Made by a program: the position numbers and the translations under genes. A stretch of 64,000 bases of DNA from Skeletonema tropicum (lineage: Eukaryota; Bacillariophyta; Thalassiosirophyceae; Thalassiosirales; Thalassiosiraceae), in contig CM074139.1 in the NCBI GenBank assembly GCA_037178625.1, forward strand, positions 496,001-560,000, written 5' to 3'. How positions within the stretch are numbered: position 1 is the first letter of the stretch; every line of letters begins with the position of its first letter. Below are positions 53,098-62,567 of the stretch, piece after piece. The notes under the pieces are model-generated. The model did no database searches and was not told the DNA's origin. It saw nothing but the letters and a program-made list of their open reading frames with translations.

Positions 53098-54444
53098 CTA
53101 CTTTCTCGATACAAACAAACGAACTTTCGTTTTGATACTCTTCACACTCAAAGCAGCCATCTTTCTCACACTACGCCTCTCCTCTTCATACAATAACTTT
53201 TCCTTTTCCCAGCTAGCCCAAAGTTCCTCGGTTTGACGTTCTTTCTCCTTGGCCTCCTTTTCATTTATTTCTGCCTTGAGCTCTAATGAAGAAATGGTCT
53301 TTTCCGCTTCAGCAGTCCGATTGGTCATTGTAGCCAACTCACTCTTGCTCCATTGAAGTTCCTTCTCCATTCGTTGATTCTCCTTTACTTTAGCTGCCAA
53401 CTCTCCATCCTTCGTGTCAATTACACCCGATAGTGTTTGAATCTGCGCATCTCTCTCTTCAATCATGGATTTTTGAATTTTTACCACATTGATCATCTTG
53501 GCAATCTCTTCCTTGTCGGCTTCAATTTGTGCCTTCATGAGTTCAAACATTTCAATCTTTTCATTTTCCATTTGTACGAGTTGTTCTTTGAGTGCGTTTA
53601 CTTCTTCGTTGCTACTATCACCGTCATCATCTTTGGTCGATTGCTGCTGTGGCTGTGATGACTCTAATGATGGTGATTCAGTCACATTACTCATTGCAAC
53701 AGTAGAATTCCCATCCTGTGCAACAACAACACTACTAGTAGTAGTATTACCACCATCATCATCACTTAACAATTCATTCACTGTATCAACCAACAATTGA
53801 AATTTCGCCGGAGAGCACTGAAACTCGGCCACTTTGCCCTTGCTTCCCCTATAAATCAAAATATACGGTAATTTCGTAGCATTTAATAATTAACACATTT
53901 CTTCATTTGCCGGTGTGTCATATTGCATTTCGGCAAAGCGTACCGGACCAGAAGATTGTGAATTATCACCTAGTTGGGAGGCAAGCTTACGATAGCGCAC
54001 GTCGAATACCTTGCATGTTTTGCACCAGGAGGCATAGACTTTAACTATGGAGAGGCGTTCGTCTGCTATGACGAATTCGAGGAGATCTTGTGGTTGTTGA
54101 ATTTTAAAGATTTTGTTATTGTTAGCATTGCTTTGGGTTGTTGATGCTTTTTGAGATGGTGGCTTCCACGCTTCCTTGGTGGCGGTAGAGGGCTTTATTG
54201 GTGGTTTTGTTATAGTCCCCTTCACTTCAGTATTATTGACAGCGGTATCTGTGGTTGTTTCTGACGCCTTGATTGGTTGTATTATGAATCGCCTACGATT
54301 ATTATTGGAGATAGTTGTGGAAGTTTTGGGTCGATGGATATTATGAGGAATATTTACCAGAGCCGATGCATCTTGGAGTTGACAGATGAGCAGCAACAAC
54401 AAAGTGCATAGAGATGCCGTGATTGGTGCTGTTGACTTGATCAT
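53098..54444 (-). pseudogene. Thioredoxin-like plus coiled-coil protein with one in-frame stop
   Basis: The frame starts at 54444 and stays open to 53098 (449 codons) except for a single TAA at 53892-53890. The N-terminus is a signal peptide (MIKSTAPITASLCTLLLLL) with an ASALV border that could be a secretory or plastid signal. A thioredoxin fold follows, with active site WCKTC and, after the stop, the cis-Pro strand LPYILIYRG. The stop therefore sits inside the fold. The remaining C-terminus is a long coiled coil (ALKEQLVQMENEKIEMFELM onward) ending in a basic tail. One substitution (such as AAA to TAA) explains it. A true null allele, an assembly error, or stop read-through are all possible. 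No intron with usable borders removes the stop. Confidence 0.75.
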
Positions 54445-54690
54445 TGTTTACTTCTCGGCTGTCACTGATAAGATATGATTGCAGTTGTGGGATATTATTG
54501 CAGCATTTTTGATTCTAGTGCGCCAGTGCGGCCGCGCACTAAATTCTTGTCTTCCCCAGCAGACCTATTTCCTCCCATTTCGCTCTTCCTTCCTTCTCTT
54601 ACCCTCCTTTTTCATCATGAATCATGAAAATGACAACGCCATCACAGGAGCATCACAGGCCATCTATCACCCCAGCCGAGGGAAGCTGTG

Positions 54691-54882
54691 ACGTAGCTTT
54701 CAGCAGTTGCTCCAGCTATTAAGTATTTCAATGAACGCTTGTTTGTCGAGGGAGGTGACGGGTTCATCGCCACTGAGTTGTTCGAGGGCGCCAGTATCTT
54801 TAATCCTGCTGTTGCGAAGCACCTCAGTCGTAATGAGGCCATGGCCAAGTTGGAAAAGCTTCGTCGCTCCATCAATCTTTAG
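54691..54882 (+). pseudogene. Short coding remnant, unassigned
   Basis: After a TAG the plus frame reads AIKYFNERLFVEGG, FIATELFEGASIFNPAV and MAKLEKLRRSINL and then stops. Composition and the F-x-A-x-x-x-FNP pattern are protein-like and faintly resemble dimerisation regions of some transposases. It has no start and is likely a gene fragment. Confidence 0.3.
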
Positions 54883-54945
54883 TTGGCAAAAGCATTCATC
54901 AACATACAGCGAGCCCTCTATTCTTGCTATCATGAAGAGGTTCTC

Positions 54946-54986
54946 AGAGAGAGAAGAGAGAGAGAGAGAGAGACTGAGAGAGAGCC
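54946..54986. repeat. GA-rich microsatellite
   Basis: An imperfect (GA)n run of about 40 bases. Confidence 0.9.
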
Positions 54987-55094
54987 CCTCCTCTCCTACC
55001 TGAACTATTCGCCCCTACGGCCTACTTACTCTCTGCAGGACACTAAGTTCGGTTGTGTAGTCCAGCTGTCAGAATTGAATCAATCGAGTTTTTG

Positions 55095-55589
55095 ATGGCA
55101 CTGTTTTTGCGTATGTATGAAAGATCTCAAAAAATCATGCTAATAGAGTTGATGAACTCGATCTTCGTCACCTTTGTGGCTACCGAATGTCTTCTGGTGA
55201 ATACTAATAATGACGACACCAACATTCCGATTACCAACAATCAACAGCAACGACGGTCCTTTATTCTTCGCTTGCTTCTTCGATACACAACAAGATTCTC
55301 ATGGACTCTACACGTTCTAAGTCTCATTGTAGCCCTAATCAATCTATTCGCTCACTTCAGTAGTAGTACTAGTGGCGAGGCATTATTCAAGTGGAGTAAA
55401 GCCCATGGAGGATTGTTTCACATACCACGCATCGTTGCGGCTATTATCACATTTCTTGTATGTCTATGGTGGGATTGTCGACGGATAGTAGTTCACAATT
55501 ATGCATCATGTGCGGCAAAGAAAAGCAGCAGTAGTGAATCGCTTATCTTCTTCCAACCACAACTTACCGCTGAACGTAGGAATAAATAG
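55095..55589 (+). CDS. Small putative membrane protein
   Basis: ATG at 55095 gives 164 residues. Two or three hydrophobic segments are visible (LMNSIFVTFVATECLL; WTLHVLSLIVALINLFAHF; IPRIVAAIITFLVCLWW), with an Asn/Gln-rich loop and a Ser-rich C-terminus. No family is recognised. The open frame extends upstream without ATG to 55053 next to a ctgcag acceptor-like site, so an earlier exon is possible. It ends 86 bp before the preferred start of the large glycosidase gene, same strand. Confidence 0.45.
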   Translation: MALFLRMYERSQKIMLIELMNSIFVTFVATECLLVNTNNDDTNIPITNNQQQRRSFILRLLLRYTTRFSWTLHVLSLIVALINLFAHFSSSTSGEALFKWSKAHGGLFHIPRIVAAIITFLVCLWWDCRRIVVHNYASCAAKKSSSSESLIFFQPQLTAERRNK

Positions 55590-55674
55590 TTGTTCACGCG
55601 CGCAGCTTGATGAAAGATACTTTTTGGTGACACAACATCATGGTGATTGCTTTATCATACCAATATTAATTGAC

Positions 55675-58600
55675 ATGATAACGACATCAAAGCAGCCATG
55701 GGCACGCTGCAATACCACCAAGGACTGCTGCCGCTACCGCCAGTCATCATCATCATCATCAGATCCTCATCATCACCGCAGCACATACTACGGTCCAGGA
55801 GAGTTAGAAACATACAAACACACACAGCTCCAAAAGGATGTCCAACATGCCAAATTAAAGATTTGGTATCCCGGCATATGGCATCGTCCTTCTCCACAGG
55901 CCTTGTTTCGGATACATGGCTGCTGCTTCTTGAGTGCAAGGAAATGGAATAATTGTGGTGATGATTTGGTGGTACTTTTGAAATTTCGATCCAATGCTTC
56001 AATGATTGCATCGACATGGACATGGCTCAGTTCATCTACGCGGAAAACAATGTCATCAATGCTGCAATGGCAATCCAAGTTGTTGGTGAAACCCACGTTG
56101 TCGAATGATGAAAGGGTTTATGAACACACACTTGTCTCTCTTCCATCATCAACTAAAGAACATGATGAGGACGATATTATTGATAGCTTCACAGATTATG
56201 GTGTCATCGTAGAATTGGATACTAGAAGAGGAAAAGACAATTCTCCTTCTTGTTGTGAACTCATTATTGAGGAGGAACAATCCAAAACTCAACTGTTGCA
56301 TGCACCACCCTGCATTACATTACTCAATACACCTGACGACTCAGCAACACACGGAAAGGTAGAATGGAGACCAATGGTAAATGATGATGATGGTGAGAGC
56401 AGCCCATCATGTTGTTGTGATGCTACCGAGGGTGACGGTGGGTTCCTAAAAATACCCATTACAACAACAACAGCCTTGAACTGTGACGATGATAATGACA
56501 TCGTGCTCACTTCTTCTTTCAACGATGTAGACGAGACGCCCTTTCTATTTCCGCACCAACAACAAGACTTGTACAAAGTGTGCACCGTTCATCCCATGAC
56601 GAAGATTGAAAGCAATAATAATTCACAAAGCAATGAGATCATAATGTGCGATTTCGGCAGGGAGGTTCTTGGACATATTCGTATAACAATCGTACCATCA
56701 TCAGAACCCATCATCTCCTCTCCCTCTTTTATAGAACCACCTATCCAACTTCGAGTGGGGGAAACTTATGCAGAGGCATTAAATGACAATGAAGAACATT
56801 TTGAACAATCCGTTGACTTATGTGCCGATGATGGAGTTGACAATAAAACTACTTCTACTTCTTGGCGGAGTTGTCACCTGCTTGCATTTCGATATGTTCG
56901 TATCATCATTGTTGCATCGGATGGTGGGAGTATCGATCCAGACGCAATTTCGGTCGTTTGCTTGTCACACGAAGCTCTACAAATCGACAATAGTAATACA
57001 GGCTCACTACTCGACTTTGGTAATGATGCTTCAAGTGGTGACACTTTAGTCGATAAGAAAATTTGGGATTGTGCCGCAGAAACATTAAAGATGTGCATCC
57101 ATCAAAACTTTATAGTGGATGGCATGAAACGAGATCGATTACCCTGGCTTGGTGATGTGGTGGTAAGTCTAATGGCTAATGCGTATTCGATCCATGATGC
57201 CGAATGCATTCGTTGGACTTTGTCCGTGTTGGGAAGGTGTGGGATGGAGAAACTCTACACCGGCAGCACTACTACTACCACCAATGCTTCCGAAGAACAA
57301 GTGGATGCTAGAGTTCACGTGGCTGAGAGTCACGTGAATGGTATTGTGGACTACTCTTTGTGGTTCTTTATATGTCATTGGCTGTATCAGAGATACTTTA
57401 GTGATGAATCGTTTCTACAGCAAGACTGGCAATCAATTGAAACAAGGCTCATTAATTTAGTTGAATTGTGTAGTGACAAGGAGACGGGTTGGTTTATTGA
57501 GCATGAAAGTGAATGGGTCTTCATTGATTGGAAGGTAGAGGGAGATAAATCAATCCCCATGCAAATCATTTGGTGGTGGGCGCTAGATTGTGCTTATGGT
57601 TTGGCAAATTCCATGATGTTGTTGATGGTAGATGATGAAGAAGCAAAAGAGGCGCTCAATAGCGTTGTTGATTTGATCAAGAATGTGCGATCAAGGTTGG
57701 AAACCTCACTCTTGGCGAGTGATGATATCCAAAGCGGCTATACAAGACATGCACATCTACTGGGTGTTCTCTCTGGTCTTTACTCTCGCCTTGACGATTC
57801 TGCTAGTGGAAATTGGTGGGATCCTGATACTAGCGATGAACGTGTCTACACGATCAAGAAATGCCGCAAACTTGTGGACGAATCTAGAGCAGCCTTGTTG
57901 GGAACGGAATTGACTGCTGTTGCCACTCCATACATGAAGCACTTGGAATGTCTTGCACTGATACGTTTGGATGAACGCAGCGCCGCATTAGATCAGGTTC
58001 GGACGTACTGGGGTGGGATGTTGGAAACAGGTGCCACAACCTTTTATGAAGCATTCAATGAAGGGGAAACAATATCAGATGTAGCTGCATTCTACGACAG
58101 ACCATTCGCTCGAAGCTTGTGTCATGCATGGTCAGCAGGTCCCTGTGCCTTGTATCCAGAAATTCTACTGGGGATCAGACCATTGTCCAATGGGTGGAAA
58201 GAATGGGCATGTAGCCCGCTTGAAGGCATTTCATCGGTTACGTCCGAGGTTAATACGACCTATGGTACAATACGCGTTCATTTGGACCAAACGCAGCTAC
58301 GAGTGAGTGTGCCTGCTGGTACTACATTGAAATTAATGAACAAGTGCTACGAAGGTGGGGTGCATTGTATCCCGCGAAATGTGTTGATATCTTCAGAGTT
58401 GACAAAACAGTGGTCTAAGAAATATCGAGGCTGGCATTATTACGACAAACATGTCATACCTCCCAATCCAGTCATAGCTGGTCAAGATATTCAAATGACA
58501 GATGTTCCTACCGTCTTCCAGCTACCAGGTGATGACGAGACATTTTACATGAGTTTCATTGGATTTGATGGGATTGGATATCAATCCTTTATCGCTGAAA

Positions 58601-59403
58601 GCTATGACTTGGTTGAGTGGACAAACCTCAGATTGGCAATGGGATATGGTGAAGAGGGAGCATTTGATCATGGTGGCGTGGTGCTAGGAGCTTACCTCTA
58701 CGAGAGTTACGACATAGATGCCCCGAGAATATTGAAAAAGAGTAAAGACGGCAAGTTCCTTTCACTTTACGGAGCCTACGAAAAGAAGAATGAGTACGAA
58801 GCAGACCCAGGCTTCCAGGGGTTGGCATCTTCTTCTGATGGCATACATTGGAAGCGGGAGAAATATGAAAGCATTTTATCCATCCATGGCCCAGGGGAAG
58901 TGGATGATTGGGAGAAGCACAGCATCTACCAGCCATGGCTAGTAGAGCACAATGATGTATATTACAACTTTTACAATGCAAAGCAGATGCCAGAGTGGAT
59001 TGAGCAGATTGGAATCGCAACATCGCACTGCTTGTATGAGTGGGAACGTCACAGTGACAACCCAATACTAAGTGTTAGCAAAGATGGATTTGACACGCAA
59101 TTTTGCTCCGACGCCAAGGTGTTTTGGGACAAGGTGGAGAAGCATTGGGTCATGTTTTACTACGGCGTTGGTCGGGGAGCTGCGCACATTATGATTGCAT
59201 TCTCCAAGGACTTGATTCATTGGGAACGTGACAACATTCCCTTGTACCAAGCAGGAGGCAATCCGAGTGGTTTGGACATGAAATATGCTCACAAGGTTTC
59301 CATCGTCTACAATCCTAGAAATGATACATTTTATATGTATTACTGTGCGGTTGGGGACAAAGGTCGGGGGATAGGGTTGATCACAAGCAAACCTCTTCGA
59401 TGA
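55675..59403 (+). CDS. Fusion: GH78 alpha-L-rhamnosidase-like domain plus five-bladed-propeller (GH43/GH32-like) domain
   Basis: 1242 residues from ATG 55675. The frame also has an ATG at 55501, but that would overlap the previous gene and add residues of non-protein-like composition. The N-terminal two thirds resemble bacterial-type alpha-L-rhamnosidases: a WYPGIWHRPSPQALF start, beta-sandwich segments (FGREVLGHI, LRVGETYAEAL, FRYVRI), then an alpha/alpha barrel with DGMKRDRLPWLGD near residue 480 and WSAGP near 820. The last 350 residues form a different module with repeated blades (SYDLVEW, SSSDGIHWKRE, CLYEWERHSDNPIL, SKDLIHWERDNIPL), typical of GH43/GH32/GH130 propellers. The product probably cleaves deoxy-sugar-containing polysaccharide. 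There is no clear signal peptide; low-complexity Ser/His tracts are eukaryotic insertions. Substrate and activity are inference. Confidence 0.75.
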   Translation: MITTSKQPWARCNTTKDCCRYRQSSSSSSDPHHHRSTYYGPGELETYKHTQLQKDVQHAKLKIWYPGIWHRPSPQALFRIHGCCFLSARKWNNCGDDLVVLLKFRSNASMIASTWTWLSSSTRKTMSSMLQWQSKLLVKPTLSNDERVYEHTLVSLPSSTKEHDEDDIIDSFTDYGVIVELDTRRGKDNSPSCCELIIEEEQSKTQLLHAPPCITLLNTPDDSATHGKVEWRPMVNDDDGESSPSCCCDATEGDGGFLKIPITTTTALNCDDDNDIVLTSSFNDVDETPFLFPHQQQDLYKVCTVHPMTKIESNNNSQSNEIIMCDFGREVLGHIRITIVPSSEPIISSPSFIEPPIQLRVGETYAEALNDNEEHFEQSVDLCADDGVDNKTTSTSWRSCHLLAFRYVRIIIVASDGGSIDPDAISVVCLSHEALQIDNSNTGSLLDFGNDASSGDTLVDKKIWDCAAETLKMCIHQNFIVDGMKRDRLPWLGDVVVSLMANAYSIHDAECIRWTLSVLGRCGMEKLYTGSTTTTTNASEEQVDARVHVAESHVNGIVDYSLWFFICHWLYQRYFSDESFLQQDWQSIETRLINLVELCSDKETGWFIEHESEWVFIDWKVEGDKSIPMQIIWWWALDCAYGLANSMMLLMVDDEEAKEALNSVVDLIKNVRSRLETSLLASDDIQSGYTRHAHLLGVLSGLYSRLDDSASGNWWDPDTSDERVYTIKKCRKLVDESRAALLGTELTAVATPYMKHLECLALIRLDERSAALDQVRTYWGGMLETGATTFYEAFNEGETISDVAAFYDRPFARSLCHAWSAGPCALYPEILLGIRPLSNGWKEWACSPLEGISSVTSEVNTTYGTIRVHLDQTQLRVSVPAGTTLKLMNKCYEGGVHCIPRNVLISSELTKQWSKKYRGWHYYDKHVIPPNPVIAGQDIQMTDVPTVFQLPGDDETFYMSFIGFDGIGYQSFIAESYDLVEWTNLRLAMGYGEEGAFDHGGVVLGAYLYESYDIDAPRILKKSKDGKFLSLYGAYEKKNEYEADPGFQGLASSSDGIHWKREKYESILSIHGPGEVDDWEKHSIYQPWLVEHNDVYYNFYNAKQMPEWIEQIGIATSHCLYEWERHSDNPILSVSKDGFDTQFCSDAKVFWDKVEKHWVMFYYGVGRGAAHIMIAFSKDLIHWERDNIPLYQAGGNPSGLDMKYAHKVSIVYNPRNDTFYMYYCAVGDKGRGIGLITSKPLR

Positions 59404-59748
59404 TGGCATAGCACAGGATTCCTGAAACGTTGTGAGCGCAGACATTCTGCAGTTGGTCTGATGTTTCAGTGATGTAATATTGCAGTGGTAAGAGCAAAGA
59501 TTCATGAATGCATATCGTACCAAACTTCATTCGTCTTGTCGACTCTCTAGATCGTGAGACATAAAATAGTGATTATTTCCATAATAAGTAAGAGACTACA
59601 TCCTGTATATTTATTTCCCCTTCTGCACAATCAAGTGTAGCTCTCTATTCCATATAAGCTTGCATGTGTTTTTCTATCCCCCCATCAAGATTCAATCTTG
59701 ATCCTTCCCCACTCTCTTTCTCTCTCTCTAGAGCACTCGAAACTCTAT
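59404..59748. other. Spacer between convergent genes
   Basis: 345 bp containing two 3' ends. A ctctttctctctctctag pyrimidine run lies near 59713. No gene. Confidence 0.5.
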
Positions 59749-61892
59749 TTACACAAGAGTTTGTGACAAAATAGGAGCACTCATCGACCTATTCGCCTCC
59801 ATAATAACCTTGACCAGATAATACGAAGACGCCACACAAAGCATCGACATGGACACAAGGAAGGTATACGTAAAAACATTCGTATGTTTTTTGGAATGGA
59901 ATTCAAACCTTTGATCGACATATCCGGATAGGGACTGGGCAGTGAGTGTTCCTTGTAAGTTGGCCATGGAAAGATCACGGAAGGAGGCTGTTCTCATGAC
60001 TGTCTTGGCGGAGAACTTCATGCACTGGCGAGATATGGAGAGTAGTATGTGTAATGGAGGAGTAGTAGTTGTGAGTATTGTGTAGTTGAGACGTCGTGTT
60101 GGACATACACACAAGCCACTTCTCTCTCTTGCACCACTTACCTGATTCACACTAGTGTACCCCGCATCATCATAACATTCAAACGCACACCCCTTAGGAC
60201 AATATTCCCCACCCAATGTACGATGGCTGCTAAACAATTTCCTCCCACCATTATTATTATACTCGTTGTAATACTTCCACTGATACCCATTCGCATTCCC
60301 ATCATCACCATTCGCATTCCCATCGTCACCATTATTATTGTACGCATTGTACGCATCATCACCATTATTATTGTACGCATCATCACCATTATTATACGCA
60401 TCATCACCATTATAGGCATAGTTGTTGTTGTAGTTTTTGCCCATGCAATACTGTCCCCCATCATCATTATCATCATTGTTCTTATTGTAGTATTGATTGT
60501 ACGCATTGTAATACGACGCCTTGTCATCATTACTGCTGTAACTGTAGTAATTCTTGTAGGCATAATACTGATCATCGTAACATTCCCCAAAGTACGTCGA
60601 TCCATCGGTATTACTCAAATCATGCGAGACACAGGAATGACAAATGTCCCAAATATCAAATGCCGAATTCCAACGTTCCAATGACTGATAGAGTGATTCG
60701 GAACTGAAATCATACGTGGTACCACCATTATTGTTATTATTGTCTTGACTGTGCTGACTACCCGCATTGGCAAAGATGTTCCCAATAATCTTTTCAATGT
60801 CATTGGTACTCATGTAATATTCCTTGACACACTCTTCATCGAGGTACATGCCAATGGTAATGGTACCACTATAGGAGGGTTTCAAATCGTAATAGAGGGC
60901 ATTCCCCCCCCTGGTTTTGGTGTTGGTCTGGGTACACCCCTGAGGCCAGGCCTTGCGTGCATTCTTCATAAAGGCATAGTCTTCGTCACTCCAGGTACAG
61001 ATGCCTTGATGTTTGAAGAGCTGTTCCATCCAATCATCAATGATTTTGTGTTTGAAGAATCCCAGGAGGGAAAAGGAGGTGGAGGAGAGGTGGCAGTCCA
61101 TTTTGGTGCAGGGGGATCCGTCGGCGTAGGCGCAGGTGGTCTCATCCCATTTTTTGTAGTAGGGATCGTAGTAGGAGTATTCGGCTGCTCCGTTGCCCTC
61201 GTAGTTTTCATTGACGTACTGTTGATGAGAGAGGTGAGAGTGAGATTTATGATGATGTGAGGTGAGAGATGCGCAAGATACAACAATGATACAACAACAA
61301 CAATAATAATAATATCTATCAATCTAGTGTCACTCACCGCAGCCCAAATCAAATACCTCGCACAACCCGTCTCCGTAATCATACTCTGATCCTGATCTCC
61401 CGAATGCCGACTATGCTCACTATACATCTCCTCATCATTCGCCTGACAATCGATGATAAACCCCAACTTTCTCCAACTTTGCGCATCCTCGTCGTAATAT
61501 TCCAATCCGTCCACGAATGGCTCGGCCGAGTAGGGGTTGGAGGAATCGTATCCGCCGAGACGACGACGGGCCTCGTCGGATAGGAGGAGGTTGGGTAGGA
61601 ATTCGGTGTCGCTGGAAATGGGGAGCCAGTTGTTACGAACCGTGGAGGATTTTTGTTCCGTTGTGAGGGAGTGGAGATGACGACGGTGGGTGGGATTGGT
61701 GGTGTGTAAGTGTTGGGATTGGGTGAGCATAATGTCGTAGAGGTCTTCGTTACGGATGATGCGGGAGGGGGGGACTTGATCTTCGTGATTATTCATGGTG
61801 GGTGCGGCAGACGTGGTGCTGGTGCTGGTGGTGAGGAGGAGCATTGCCGTGGCGAGGGCCATGGTGCGGTGGATCATGGTGGATGCCGTCAT
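59749..61892 (-). CDS. Secreted, Asn/Tyr-rich single-pass membrane protein
   Basis: Three exons: 61892-61338, 61218-60142 and 60024-59749, with introns of 119 and 117 bp (GTGAGT/ACAG and GTAAGT/CCAG), both phase 0; about 635 residues. The second intron has no stop and length divisible by three, so retention would add 39 residues. The signal peptide is MALATAMLLLTTSTSTTSAA (or from the first Met). The ectodomain has paired cysteines (CAYADGSPCTKMDC, CHSCVSHD, CPKGCAFECYD) and a low-complexity region of repeated YNNNGDD and GDDGNAN units. Near the C-terminus is a transmembrane helix (FTYTFLVSMSMLCVASSYYL). I do not recognise a named family; plan and Cys pattern recall the divergent neighbour at 62568. 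Confidence 0.75.
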
Positions 61893-62567
61893 TGTTTACT
61901 GTGTATTTTTGATTGATTGATTGATGTAATGATATTGTTATCAATATATTACGAAGAGCCGTTCATAGACGACGCCTTGAATGACCAATAGTAGCAGTCA
62001 AAGATGAATATTACCACTTGATTGATTGATTTGATTTGATATTGTCAACAACAACAACAATATCACAAGAGACATTTGGTTGCGATCGTTTCGTCGTTCA
62101 TGGAGGTTGATGCCTTCCAAACAAACGCCGCGCCGAAAACTCATCGAGATTGAATGGTGCTTTCGCCGAATCATGTCCGTTTGACCCCAAACAAAAGCCA
62201 ATCGTTTCGTGATTTTTCTACATAATAACAGTAGGATGTACTAATTCCAAAAGATCCAAGTTAGTTCAAACGAGTCAAAATAACGAGAAAGTCTGTCAAC
62301 ACTACCTAAATTTTTGGCGACAACTTATCTTGTTAAATTGGTGAAGACGCCCCTTTGCGCTTTTGGTGTTGGTAGTATCCTCGTTCCGAGTTGGTTAGAC
62401 ATTGGCTGTGTGCTTCGCATTGGTGGTTGACAATAGAGTGCTGTAAGGCATCTTCTAACTTGGAGGAGTCGGCATTCGTATCGTTTCTTCATGGTGCTGG
62501 CTGAAATATATATCAAAATCACCTCTGAAAAACACATAACACAACATACAATCATTGACACCAAAAA
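61893..62567. promoter_or_regulatory. Shared divergent upstream region of two membrane-protein genes
   Basis: 675 bp between opposite start codons. There are ttgattgattgatt runs near 61910 and 62020, and a 13-base atgtactaattcc at 62236 that also begins the longer motif in the 5' UTRs of elements A and B. Confidence 0.5.

Larger units (their letters stand above)
54445..55094. other. Intergenic stretch upstream of a membrane-protein gene
   Basis: It contains a possible coding remnant and a GA microsatellite (both listed). A NotI-like gcggccgc lies near 54529. No intact gene. Confidence 0.4.

Noticed and set aside
54700..54933. Minus-strand 77-residue ORF
   Set aside because: It is antisense to the more protein-like plus-strand remnant, and no motif is seen.
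55501..55674. Upstream ATG at 55501 for the glycosidase fusion
   Set aside because: It overlaps the small membrane gene by 89 bases, and the additional 58 residues have no similarity to the enzyme; ATG at 55675 is preferred.
60223..60684. Hydrophobic Ile/Val-rich plus-strand ORF
   Set aside because: It is antisense to the Asn/Tyr/Asp repeat region; AAC/AAT and GAT repeats read backwards give Ile and Val codons.
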